Positions 26,184-34,886 of a stretch of 64,000 nucleotides of DNA are shown one piece after another (position 1 is the stretch's first letter; the number at the start of each line of letters is the position of its first letter). The stretch is from Sulfurovum indicum (GTDB lineage: Bacteria > Campylobacterota > Campylobacteria > Campylobacterales > Sulfurovaceae). Both the position numbers and the translations under genes were made by a program. The stretch spans positions 62,001-126,000 of the forward strand of contig NZ_CP063164.1 in the NCBI RefSeq assembly GCF_014931715.1, given 5' to 3'. The notes below the pieces were generated by a model. That model had not been told where the DNA came from, searched no databases, and saw only the letters and a program-made list of their open reading frames with translations.

Positions 26184-26311
26184 AGTCTGCTTACCTCTTT
26201 ATAACGGGAAATTAGATAGAATTGTATCAAAATTTTCATAGAGGCCTGATATAGGATGATACATCACCAAGTGATTTATGGTCTGTGCAGGGCTCTTTAA
26301 AGGGCAAATAG

Positions 26312-27640
26312 ATGGTAGAACGATATTCACGTAAAGAGATGGCTGAAAACTGGACAATGCAGGCAAAATATCAGGCATGGCTGGATGTAGAGCTTGCCGT
26401 GGTCAAAGCCTGGAACAGGTTGGGGCTTATCCCGGATGAGGATGCAAAGAAGATCATAGAAAATGCCGGGTTCTCTGTGGAACGTATTGATGAGATAGAA
26501 GCGGTGACAAAGCATGACCTGATCGCTTTTACGACATCAGTTGCTGAAACACTCGGAGAGGAGAGCCGCTGGTTTCACTATGGAATGACAAGTTCTGATA
26601 CTGTCGATACAGCTGTAGCACTGCAAATGGTACGATCTCTCAGGATCATCATCGAAGATGTCAAGATGATGATGGAGTCAATCAAAAAGAGAGCTTTTGA
26701 GCATAAGATGACACTGATGGTCGGAAGAAGCCATGGTATACATGGTGAGCCTATTACATTTGGTCTTGTCCTGGCAGTCTGGTATGATGAGATGGCCAGA
26801 CACCTGGAGAATCTTGAACAGACCATGGAAGTGATCCGGGTAGGCCAGATCTCAGGAGCAATGGGCAACTTTGCGCATGCACCGCTTGAGCTTGAAGAGA
26901 TTGCCTGTGAAGAGCTGGGGCTCAAGCCGGCACCTGTTTCCAACCAGGTGATTCAGAGAGACCGTTATGCACGCCTGGCCAGTGCATTGGCACTTTTGGC
27001 ATCTTCTGTTGAAAAGTTTGCTGTACAGGTACGTCACTGGCAGAGAACAGAAGTATATGAAGTAGAAGAGTATTTTGCAAAAGGCCAAAAAGGCTCTTCG
27101 GCGATGCCGCATAAAAGAAACCCGATCCTTACAGAGAATATTACCGGACTTGCCCGTATCATCAGGGCCTATGCAACACCGGCTATGGAGAATGTCGCAC
27201 TCTGGCATGAGAGAGACATCTCCCATTCATCTACGGAACGTTTCTGGCTGCCTGACTCATTTATTACCACGGACTTTATGCTTCACCGAATGAACAATGT
27301 GATCGCCAACATGACTGTTATGCCGGAGAACATGATGAAGAACCTGAACCTTACAGGCGGACTTGTCTTCTCTCAGCGTGTACTGCTTGAACTGCCAAAA
27401 GCAGGAGTAAGTCGTGAGGATGCATACAAGATCGTTCAGCGTAATGCTATGAAGGTATGGGAAGAGATACAGCAGGGTAAACCGACCCTCAATGAAAAAG
27501 GGGAGTCTCTCTATCTTCAGTATCTGCTTGCAGATGAGGAGCTTGGAAAATTCCTTTCCGAAGAGCAGATCCGTGAATGCTTTAACTATGATTACTATAC
27601 CAAGAATGTAGACAGGATATTCGATAGGGTTTTTAAATAA
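26312..27640 (+). CDS. purB: Adenylosuccinate lyase PurB
   Basis: Purine-biosynthesis lyase acting at two steps, on SAICAR and on adenylosuccinate (442 residues, normal length). Blocks: MTSSDTVDTAVALQM, MVGRSHGIHGEPITFG with the catalytic His, ISGAMGNFAHAP, and the signature loop GSSAMPHKRNPI with the catalytic Ser. A hairpin pair behind it (27648-27773) probably ends transcription. Confidence 0.97.
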   Translation: MVERYSRKEMAENWTMQAKYQAWLDVELAVVKAWNRLGLIPDEDAKKIIENAGFSVERIDEIEAVTKHDLIAFTTSVAETLGEESRWFHYGMTSSDTVDTAVALQMVRSLRIIIEDVKMMMESIKKRAFEHKMTLMVGRSHGIHGEPITFGLVLAVWYDEMARHLENLEQTMEVIRVGQISGAMGNFAHAPLELEEIACEELGLKPAPVSNQVIQRDRYARLASALALLASSVEKFAVQVRHWQRTEVYEVEEYFAKGQKGSSAMPHKRNPILTENITGLARIIRAYATPAMENVALWHERDISHSSTERFWLPDSFITTDFMLHRMNNVIANMTVMPENMMKNLNLTGGLVFSQRVLLELPKAGVSREDAYKIVQRNAMKVWEEIQQGKPTLNEKGESLYLQYLLADEELGKFLSEEQIRECFNYDYYTKNVDRIFDRVFK

Positions 27641-27647
27641 AACTGTA

Positions 27648-27676
27648 GTCAGAAGGTATAGAACAGACCTTCTGAC
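27648..27676 (+). terminator. Hairpin after purB
   Basis: GTCAGAAGGT/ACCTTCTGAC perfect 10-bp stem, 9-nt loop, 7 bp after the purB stop. No T-run directly follows. Confidence 0.6.
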
Positions 27677-27750
27677 CGTAAGTGGAAAATCTGTAAAAAA
27701 TCTCATTTTAGAGGTATTTTTTTTGAGATAAACCACCCTTGTATTTGCAC

Positions 27751-27773
27751 AAACTGCCGCTACCCCGCAGTTT
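27751..27773 (+). terminator. Second hairpin between purB and nrdA
   Basis: AAACTGC/GCAGTTT perfect 7-bp stem with a 9-nt loop. It is directly preceded by CCCTTGTATTTGCAC, a sequence that recurs at 33506-33523. Role uncertain: terminator or part of a short repeat. Confidence 0.4.
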
Positions 27774-27871
27774 CAAAAACTATCATATTTTCTTATAAAA
27801 ATATTGTCTAAAAATGATACGTAATTTCAAACACACTTAACAATAATTTGAGTAAAATCGGTTAATCTTTT

Positions 27872-27889
27872 TACCTCAAAAATGAGGTA
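27872..27889 (+). promoter_or_regulatory. Hairpin in nrdA leader
   Basis: TACCTCA-AAAA-TGAGGTA followed by TTTTC, 47 bp before the nrdA start. A second small stem (GGGTA/TACCC, about 27900-27918) follows. The first has the form of an intrinsic terminator, so leader attenuation is possible. Confidence 0.4.
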
Positions 27890-27935
27890 TTTTCATATGG
27901 GTATTTCTACTGTACCCTTACAATTAGGAGTATGT

Positions 27936-30305
27936 ATGATTCGTGTAGTGAAACGGAACGGAAGAGTGGAGACGTTGGATGTTACCAAAATACAGAAATA
28001 TACCTCTGCGGCTGTTGAAGGCCTTGAGGGGGTAAGTCAGAGTGAATTGGAAGTCGATGCAAAACTACAGTTTCGTGACATGATCTCCTCCGAGGAGATA
28101 CAGACAACACTGATCAAAACAGCGGTAGACAAGATTGATATCGATCGACCAAACTGGACTTTTGTGGCCGCACGTCTTTTCCTTTACGATCTTTACCATA
28201 AAGTTACAGGGTTTACCGGTTACAATCACCTTCGGGACTATTTTGAAAAAGGGGAGAAAGAGGGACGTATTGTTCTTGGGCTGAAGGAGAAATATGATCT
28301 TGATGACCTCAATGACTATATCAAGCCCGAGCGTGATCTGCAGTTCAACTATCTTGGTATCCGTACCCTTTATGACAGATATCTTATCAAAGACAGACAG
28401 GGTGTGCCTATCGAGCTTCCGCAACAGCTCTTTATGGGAGTTGCAATGTTCCTCGCACAAAATGAGTTTGACTGTCAGACCTGGGCAAAGAAGTTTTACG
28501 ATATTTTAAGTAAGTTCGAGGTGATGGCGGCTACACCGACACTCTCCAATGCACGTACACCGAGACATCAGCTCAGCTCCTGCTATATCGGATCGACTCC
28601 CGATAATATAGAAGGGATCTTTGACGGATACAAAGAGATGGCGCTGCTGAGCAAGTTTGGTGGTGGTATCGGTTGGGACTGGTCCTTGGTGCGAGGTATG
28701 GGCTCTTATATTGACGGGCATAAACATGCAGCAGGAGGTATTGTACCGTTTCTTAAGATCGCCAACGATGTTGCCATTGCTGTCGATCAGCTTGGGACCC
28801 GAAAAGGAGCTATTGCAGTTTACATTGAGCCCTGGCATGTTGATGTGAAAGATTTTCTGGACTTGAAGAAAAACTCCGGGGAGGAGCGCCGCAGAGCACA
28901 TGATCTCTTCCCTGCCCTCTGGCTTAATGATCTTTTCATGAAGAGGGTAGCCAATGATGAGATGTGGACACTTTTTGATCCGTTCGAAGTTTCCGAATTG
29001 ACAGAACTTTACGGCGAGGAGTTTGAGAAGCGATATATCGAGCTTGAGAACAGTGAAGAGGATATCACCAGAGAGCGTATCTCTGCCAAGGGACTATGGA
29101 AAGAGATCCTGCGTTCCTATTTTGAGACAGGGAATCCATTCCTTACCTTTAAAGATACAGCCAACCGTGCCAACCCGAACAAGCATGCAGGAGTGATACG
29201 CAGTACCAACCTCTGTACGGAGATATTCCAAAATACGGCACCAAACCACTACCGGTCACAGTTTGTATTTGAGGATGGTACGACAGTATCGTATGAGGAG
29301 AATGAGCTTGTCACTGTTGACAGCGGCATGACCAAGCCTGCAAAGAAGGTCACAGCCCTTGACAGTATTGATGGTAAACAGATCTGGATCGTTGACAAAG
29401 AGAAGATAGACGGGGATACAGCAGTGTGTAACCTTGCTTCTGTCAACCTTTCCAAGATCAACACCAGAGAAGATCTTGAACGAGTTGTACCGGTTGCTGT
29501 ACGCATGCTGGATAATGTCATTGATCTGAACTTCTATCCGCTTGCCAAAGTAAAGCGTACCAATGAAAAGTCCCGTTCCATTGGTTTGGGGGTCATGGGT
29601 GAAGCACAGATGCTGGCTGAACACCAGATTGAGTGGGGGAGTTCGGAACACCTTGAAAAGATCGATGAAGTCATGGAGTCTTTCTCTTACTATACGATAG
29701 AAGCATCAAGCAATCTTGCACTTGAAAAAGGTGTCTATCCGAATTTTGAAGGGTCTGACTGGTCCAAAGGGATTCTGCCTATTGACAAAGCCAATGAAAA
29801 TGCCTGCAAACTGGTTGACAGAGGTGGTCTGTTCGGTTACAGCCATGACTGGCAGAGACTCAGGGAGAAAGTACAAAAAGACGGCATGCGTAACGGATAC
29901 CTCATGGCGATCGCACCAACAAGTTCTATCTCCATTTTGACAGGTACGACGCAGGCGATAGAACCAGTATACAAGAGAAAATGGTTTGAGGAGAATCTCT
30001 CCGGACTCATTCCTGTAACGGCTCCGAAGCTCTCACCTGATACCTGGCAGTACTATATCCCTGCCTATGATCTGGACCAGAACCTTCTCATCAAAGCAGG
30101 AGCGATCAGACAGAAGTGGCTTGACCAGGGACAGTCCCTGAACATCTTCATTACGCTTGACAAAGCAAGCGGCAAATACCTGAATGAGATCTACATGAAT
30201 GCGTGGAAGTTTGGACTGAAGTCGACATACTATCTCAGAAGCCAGTCACCTGAAACGACAGGAGATGTAGAAGACAGATCACAGGAGTGTGTGGGGTGTC
30301 AATGA
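27936..30305 (+). CDS. nrdA: Ribonucleoside-diphosphate reductase alpha subunit
   Basis: Large catalytic subunit of aerobic class I ribonucleotide reductase (789 residues from the chosen start). The N-terminal ATP-cone covers about residues 1-90 (MIRVVKRNGRVETLDV...). The specificity and active-site regions include TPTLSNARTPRHQLSSC, NLCTEIF, CNLASVNLSKI and LMAIAPTSSISI. The C-terminal redox pair is in ECVGCQ. The frame opens at 27882, but ATG 27936 has the AGGAG site and matches the family start. The small subunit nrdB is not nearby. Confidence 0.96.
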   Translation: MIRVVKRNGRVETLDVTKIQKYTSAAVEGLEGVSQSELEVDAKLQFRDMISSEEIQTTLIKTAVDKIDIDRPNWTFVAARLFLYDLYHKVTGFTGYNHLRDYFEKGEKEGRIVLGLKEKYDLDDLNDYIKPERDLQFNYLGIRTLYDRYLIKDRQGVPIELPQQLFMGVAMFLAQNEFDCQTWAKKFYDILSKFEVMAATPTLSNARTPRHQLSSCYIGSTPDNIEGIFDGYKEMALLSKFGGGIGWDWSLVRGMGSYIDGHKHAAGGIVPFLKIANDVAIAVDQLGTRKGAIAVYIEPWHVDVKDFLDLKKNSGEERRRAHDLFPALWLNDLFMKRVANDEMWTLFDPFEVSELTELYGEEFEKRYIELENSEEDITRERISAKGLWKEILRSYFETGNPFLTFKDTANRANPNKHAGVIRSTNLCTEIFQNTAPNHYRSQFVFEDGTTVSYEENELVTVDSGMTKPAKKVTALDSIDGKQIWIVDKEKIDGDTAVCNLASVNLSKINTREDLERVVPVAVRMLDNVIDLNFYPLAKVKRTNEKSRSIGLGVMGEAQMLAEHQIEWGSSEHLEKIDEVMESFSYYTIEASSNLALEKGVYPNFEGSDWSKGILPIDKANENACKLVDRGGLFGYSHDWQRLREKVQKDGMRNGYLMAIAPTSSISILTGTTQAIEPVYKRKWFEENLSGLIPVTAPKLSPDTWQYYIPAYDLDQNLLIKAGAIRQKWLDQGQSLNIFITLDKASGKYLNEIYMNAWKFGLKSTYYLRSQSPETTGDVEDRSQECVGCQ

Positions 30306-30518
30306 TGCACGTCAAAGAAAGTGGCCTTGTGCCAGCACTCTCTGTGAGAGCTGTTTGTCATTTTTAGTGCAGGAACCGGAGTGTAGTCACGAAGGCTGAT
30401 CCATTTACTACTTTTTGACGAAACTGCTTCATTCTGTTTGGTCATTTGCCTTTAAGCAAACTCCCTCTCCATTCAGACTCTTTAGCCAAACCAGTGCAGC
30501 AAACTAAAATAATTTTTA
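30306..30518. other. Gene-free stretch between nrdA and MITE copy 2
   Basis: No convincing gene. A weak hairpin (CTCTC-TGT-GAGAG, 30338-30350) about 30 bp after the nrdA stop could end transcription; a T-run appears 13 nt later (CATTTTT). Confidence 0.4.
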
Positions 30519-30784
30519 GGGCACCTCTAATAACCCCATATGCTCATAACATTGCCGGCTTTGTTCTAGGCAAGGCACACTTTACAGACCTAGCCGTAGC
30601 TAAGTCGAAAAAGTGTAACGCCGCATAGGGCAAAGCCGGCATTGCCCAAAGGGGTGGGCTTTGCAGACGCGATCTTTCACAAGATGCTTCCATCGTCTTA
30701 GCTTTGGCTAGGACTTGAAAGCCTCTTGCAAAATCTCACATCTGCAAAACCCATTATGGGCGTATGGGGTTATTAGAGGTGCCC
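30519..30784 (+). mobile_element. MITE-like element, copy 2 (266 bp)
   Basis: Second copy, same orientation as copy 1 and almost identical to it. The first 22 bp of both ends are perfectly inverted (left end GGGCACCTCTAATAACCCCA...), and the match continues to about 31 bp with two mismatches. The target duplication is TTTA (30515-30518 and 30785-30788). It lies between the convergent 3' ends of nrdA and the DUF1624 gene, so it interrupts no gene. It has no transposase. Confidence 0.92.
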
Positions 30785-30933
30785 TTTAGTAATTCCTATT
30801 CGCTTTTTTATGTGAATATCTCCATAAATGCTTAAAATCCAAAATAACCTATCTATCTCGTAAAATAATCCATTTTAACCCTTTTTTTAACCTTAGGTAT
30901 GGAAAAAACAAAAAAAACGCTTATTTTTACCTG

Positions 30934-31653
30934 TTATACAAGCAGCAGAAAGATGCCGAAGATGAGAGGCTGATGCAGCAGATAGATAAGCAGAGAGTGT
31001 CTGCCGAGAAAAGAGAGAGGAGAGGCGGTACGAATGGAGCGCATGGACATTTCGAGAAAGTGGAAAGGTTTGAAATGCAGATTATACCCTGTCAGGAAGA
31101 TCCCGAGCAGAACAGCAGCAAACCATGGGACAAAAGGTACAAGGTCGACAGTATAACGGGACGGGAGCATCAATAGAGGCTGAAGCATACTAAAGAGCCA
31201 GTGCATATGAAACCACTGAAAGAATGAACCAATAAGAAGTATGGCGGCCAGGATCAAAGCGACTGCAGGGAAGCGGATGAAGAGAAGGCCCGCAAGAGAC
31301 GCAATGAAGATAAAGTGGATAATGCCGAAATAGACCCAGGATGACGGGAACTGCAGATAGGTCACAACACTAATTGCAAGAGAAGCGGCAAAAAGGATGA
31401 TAGAACGCCTGAGAACATGCTTCCACCGTATACCGTTCTGGTGTGTCAGCGCAAGACTGATCCCCGCACCAATGAGAAACATACTGATGATCAGATATCT
31501 GAAAGCAAGCCAAAAGGTATCATGGCCCAGGTCAATCTCTATCAGGTTAAAATGGTTCAGATCATAAAAGAAGTGGAAACAGATCATCAAACAGATCGCT
31601 ATACCTCTGAAAATGTCGAGTCCTTCGATACGTTTGTTTTTTGGGGTCTGCAT
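30934..31653 (-). CDS. DUF1624 membrane protein (acyltransferase-like)
   Basis: Integral membrane protein of 239 residues with about six or seven hydrophobic segments. The start RIEGLDIFRGIAICLMICFHFFYDL matches DUF1624/heparan-alpha-glucosaminide N-acetyltransferase-like proteins (R-x-x-x-x-D-x-x-R-G). The C-terminal motif LGRHSLLIYLLHQPLIFG is also typical of membrane acyltransferases. Substrate unknown. It ends convergent to nrdA and starts about 30 bp beyond gltA on the same strand. Confidence 0.85.
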   Translation of the reverse strand: MQTPKNKRIEGLDIFRGIAICLMICFHFFYDLNHFNLIEIDLGHDTFWLAFRYLIISMFLIGAGISLALTHQNGIRWKHVLRRSIILFAASLAISVVTYLQFPSSWVYFGIIHFIFIASLAGLLFIRFPAVALILAAILLIGSFFQWFHMHWLFSMLQPLLMLPSRYTVDLVPFVPWFAAVLLGIFLTGYNLHFKPFHFLEMSMRSIRTASPLSFLGRHSLLIYLLHQPLIFGIFLLLV

Positions 31654-31684
31654 ATTTGAAGAGGTTATCCTTTTTTACTATTGG

Positions 31685-32968
31685 CTATTGCCCGCTATAG
31701 AGCTGTCTTGGTCTGGCGATCTTGGACTGGGGATCCTGTTTGAACTCAATCCATTGCGTGATCCATCCTACGGTTCTGCCGATCACGAAAACAGGGGTGA
31801 ACATACTTTTTGGAATCTGAAGTGCAGTGAGGATGATACCGGTATAAAAATCGATATTGGGATAGAGGTTTCTCGAGATGAAGTACTCATCACTAAGAGC
31901 AATCTCTTCTACTTTCTCTGCAATCTCCATGAGATGTGAGTTCAAGCCTATCTCCTCTTTAAGCTCATCCTGAAGTTTTTTTAGGATTCTGGCGCGCGGA
32001 TCAAAGTTTTTATAGACACGGTGTCCAAAGCCCATCAACCTGAATGGATCATCCGGATCCTTGGCTTTTGCAATAAATGTGTCCACCCTGTCAACGGAAC
32101 CTATCATTTCAAGCTGGGCAATGACCGATTCGTTGGCACCTCCGTGTGCCCGTCCCCAAAGTGCAGAGATACCCGAAGCAATGGCAACATAGGGATGGGC
32201 TCCTGTTGAGGCAACATTACGTACCACAGTGGTAGAGGCATTTTGCTCATGGTCCGCATGAAGGGTAAAAATAGTGTCAAGGGCACGTACTTCAACCTCT
32301 TTGATCTCATCATGCCCTTCTGTCCCAAGATGCATCTTCCCGCCGGGGTAGGCACGCATCATTGTCAGAAAGTTCCTTGTGAAAGCAAGGTCAATATCCG
32401 GTTGAATAAAGGGGATACCAAGTGAATGTCTGTAGGCAAAGGCTGCAATTGTCGGGATCTTTGCAATGATACGGTGTGCCATTTCCAGATATTCAGTCCC
32501 ATTTTCCATGTTCAAGTGTTCATCATAAAAAGAAGCAAGGGCAGTCACAGCAGCAGAAAGAGTTGCCATAGGGTGCGCATTGTCCGGAAAGGCATTGAAA
32601 AGGTGGCGTAACCCTTCATGCAGAAAAGCGCGGTGGCGTATTTCCAGATCAAATGCAAGAAGCTTTTGGGCAGAGGGGAGTTCACCATTGAGCAGAAGAT
32701 AGCAGGTTTCAAGATAGGTATGTTCTGTAGCCAATTCCTCTATGGGAATACCACGGTAGCGCAGTTCTCCTTTTTTGCCATTGATGAATGTTATGTTTGA
32801 TCTGCAGCTTGCTGTGGATGTATAACCCGGATCATAAGAGAAGAGACCGGTATCACTGAAGAATGTACGAAGATCGAGTACATCAGGTCCCCTGCTCCCT
32901 TTCAACACAGGATATTCGTACTGTTTGCCGTTACGGTTATCTATTAAAGTAAAACTCTCCTTTGGCAT
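31685..32968 (-). CDS. gltA: Citrate synthase
   Basis: Condenses oxaloacetate and acetyl-CoA to citrate (427 residues, the long type II form of Gram-negative bacteria). Blocks: ITFINGKKGELRYRGIPIEELA, ILHADHEQNASTT-type segment (TLHADHEQNASTT) with an active-site His, GRAHGGANESV, MGFGHRVYKNFDPRA with the second His, and NIDFYTGI with the Asp region. Campylobacterota with a reductive TCA cycle also keep citrate synthase, so direction of use is not implied. Confidence 0.96.
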   Translation of the reverse strand: MPKESFTLIDNRNGKQYEYPVLKGSRGPDVLDLRTFFSDTGLFSYDPGYTSTASCRSNITFINGKKGELRYRGIPIEELATEHTYLETCYLLLNGELPSAQKLLAFDLEIRHRAFLHEGLRHLFNAFPDNAHPMATLSAAVTALASFYDEHLNMENGTEYLEMAHRIIAKIPTIAAFAYRHSLGIPFIQPDIDLAFTRNFLTMMRAYPGGKMHLGTEGHDEIKEVEVRALDTIFTLHADHEQNASTTVVRNVASTGAHPYVAIASGISALWGRAHGGANESVIAQLEMIGSVDRVDTFIAKAKDPDDPFRLMGFGHRVYKNFDPRARILKKLQDELKEEIGLNSHLMEIAEKVEEIALSDEYFISRNLYPNIDFYTGIILTALQIPKSMFTPVFVIGRTVGWITQWIEFKQDPQSKIARPRQLYSGQ

Positions 32969-33026
32969 GAAAAATCCTTTTTACCCAAGTATAAAATCTT
33001 ACTGTAGAGTATGTGTGTAGTTTGGT

Positions 33027-33032
33027 TATAAT
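33027..33032 (+). promoter_or_regulatory. Likely -10 box of ppnP
   Basis: TATAAT in GGTTATAATACG, 22 bp upstream of the ppnP start, giving a very short leader. Confidence 0.6.
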
Positions 33033-33054
33033 ACGCAAAAAAGGAAAATATCTG

Positions 33055-33366
33055 ATGAAACAGTTTAATAATGTAACGGTTCTCTTGGAAGGGAACAGCT
33101 ATTTTGACGGCGCTGTAACAAGCCGAACAGTAATGTTCGAAGATGGAAGCAGAAAAACACTGGGATTCATGTTGCCGGGAGAGTATGAGTTCGGTACCGA
33201 TGCAGCAGAATTGATGGAGATTGTTTCAGGTGAGCTGGATGTCAAGCTTCCAGGAGCTGATGAATGGCAAACGATCAAGAGCGCTGAGTCGTTTAACGTC
33301 CCCGCAAACAGCAAGTTTCAGGTGAGTGTCAAGGTAGTAACAGACTACTGCTGTTCATATCTGTAA
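33055..33366 (+). CDS. ppnP: Pyrimidine/purine nucleoside phosphorylase PpnP
   Basis: Small cupin-fold nucleoside phosphorylase (103 residues) that splits nucleosides with phosphate. The family signature is clear: N-terminal [53 protein letters not shown] and [14 protein letters not shown] with the closing DYCCSY. The frame extends to 33013, but ATG 33055 has an AAGGA site and matches the family start. Confidence 0.93.
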   Translation: MKQFNNVTVLLEGNSYFDGAVTSRTVMFEDGSRKTLGFMLPGEYEFGTDAAELMEIVSGELDVKLPGADEWQTIKSAESFNVPANSKFQVSVKVVTDYCCSYL

Positions 33367-33679
33367 CTGCTACACAAATAGTTCACAAATGGGTGTTATA
33401 ATGCCAGAAGGAAGGCCAGAGAGCAACTTTTTCCTCCTCCCTTAATATTAAGAGGCTCTCTCCTTCTGGATGACTTTTCGTGATAAATGTGCCAACTTCA
33501 CTCCCCCCCTTGATTTGCACAAACCTATAAAATATTGTTGAAGAAAAGTCATCACTTTCATACATTTTAAAACATGACCTTTTGAATACGATAAGATGTG
33601 TAGAACTTATGCCGTACTATGCCTGTGCAACGGAAACTTAAGTGTTTTCTCTGTATGATAGTAAAAAGGATGGAGTTTT
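33367..33679. other. 313-bp gene-free stretch before the GGDEF gene
   Basis: No gene seen. It holds a TATAAT box (33397-33402), a long hairpin (33404-33469) and a CCCTTGATTTGCACAAAC segment (33506-33523) shared with the nrdA upstream region. Confidence 0.6.
33404..33469 (+). terminator. Two-part long hairpin downstream of ppnP
   Basis: CCAGAAGG/CCTTCTGG forms the base and AGAGAGC/GCTCTCT an inner stem, around a 30-nt loop. A T-run (ACTTTTCG) follows shortly after. Most likely the ppnP terminator; a small RNA started by the TATAAT at 33397 is an alternative. Confidence 0.55.
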
Positions 33680-34741
33680 ATGCTTTTTAAGAATATCTGT
33701 TATCAAAAAGAGCGGAAACATGCAAGTGGCAGGTTTATTGCACTTCTCATTCTGACATTATTGGCATTTGTTCTTTCGGGGCAGAGTGATGGTAAAATAG
33801 CAGAAAAGGCTCTGTTGGCAGGGTTTACACTGCTTGTATTGACACTTTTTTCGATTTTGCATTTTTATTTTATCTCCGTTTTTCCCAGCAAGGTGGTCAC
33901 TCTGCGTAAAAACCTGTTGATCTTTATTGATCTTGCAGTCCTGACCTACTTTATTGTCTCTTTTGGAGAGCATGGCCTCTTTCTTTTCCCATTCTATATA
34001 CTGATCGTAATGCACAGCGGGTTGAGCCTGGGGGTATATTTTTTCTACTCGAGTATGGTGATCGCAGCTATTTCCTGGGTCGCGTTGTTTACCTATTCGT
34101 CTTACTGGAAAGCCCACAGTGACATTATTGTTACCTTTGCAATGACTACATTTCTGATCCCTCTTTTCTATTTGAAAACTATTATCAGGATAGATGAAGA
34201 GAACACGGAATTGAATCAGACACTCAATGAAGTGGTCTATGATGCAACATATGATGCCTTGACAGGGGCAGCGAACAGAAAAAAGTACAAAGACACGATC
34301 ATGGAACTGATCAATAAGAAGGAGCCTTTTGCCCTGCTTTTCATTGATTTGAATAAATTTAAGGTGATCAATGATACGCATGGACATCATGTAGGTGATG
34401 AGGTACTCAAGGAGGTAGCACGAAGACTTTCTGAGAATATCGATGAAGATGATTTTCTTGCACGTCTGGGAGGAGACGAGTTTGTTATTATTACGAAACG
34501 GAAGAAAATCTATATGGAGAAGTTTTTGGCTAGACTGGAGAGAAATGTGATCGGCCGTCACAAGGTGGGAAACACTGTTGTTCCTATTGAACTCAGTATA
34601 GGTGTGAGTCTTTATCCTGATGACAGCCGTATAGCCATGATGCTGTCAAAATATGCGGATGAAGCGATGTACAGGGCTAAAAAAGATCCTGACCGTTATC
34701 ACTACTTTTATCATGAGATTGCCAAGAAGCAACAGGAATAG
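33680..34741 (+). CDS. Membrane diguanylate cyclase (GGDEF)
   Basis: Makes the second messenger c-di-GMP. The 353-residue protein has an N-terminal membrane module with about five hydrophobic segments (residues 18-165) and a C-terminal GGDEF domain (about 188-350). The domain starts DALTGAANRKKYKD and the active-site GGDEF is at 264-268, with metal-binding FIDLNKFKVIND before it. The usual inhibitory RxxD site five residues upstream reads DEDD, so product inhibition is probably lost. Stand-alone gene; signal unknown. Confidence 0.93.
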   Translation: MLFKNICYQKERKHASGRFIALLILTLLAFVLSGQSDGKIAEKALLAGFTLLVLTLFSILHFYFISVFPSKVVTLRKNLLIFIDLAVLTYFIVSFGEHGLFLFPFYILIVMHSGLSLGVYFFYSSMVIAAISWVALFTYSSYWKAHSDIIVTFAMTTFLIPLFYLKTIIRIDEENTELNQTLNEVVYDATYDALTGAANRKKYKDTIMELINKKEPFALLFIDLNKFKVINDTHGHHVGDEVLKEVARRLSENIDEDDFLARLGGDEFVIITKRKKIYMEKFLARLERNVIGRHKVGNTVVPIELSIGVSLYPDDSRIAMMLSKYADEAMYRAKKDPDRYHYFYHEIAKKQQE

Positions 34742-34826
34742 AAACAAGACCATTGCGTTCTTTTCCTTTTATTGCAGTCTGAGATGATCATACCTTTTCT
34801 ATTTTAGAATAAAAGTTGATTTTGGC

Positions 34827-34832
34827 TATAAT
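34827..34832 (+). promoter_or_regulatory. Likely -10 box of thrS-infC
   Basis: TATAAT in GGCTATAATAGC, 54 bp before the chosen thrS start. TTGATT lies just upstream but at short distance for a -35. Confidence 0.6.
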
Positions 34833-34886
34833 AGCTCCATTTTTAACGCATCTATGTGGTGTGATACCAAAAGCAAAAGGTTTATT

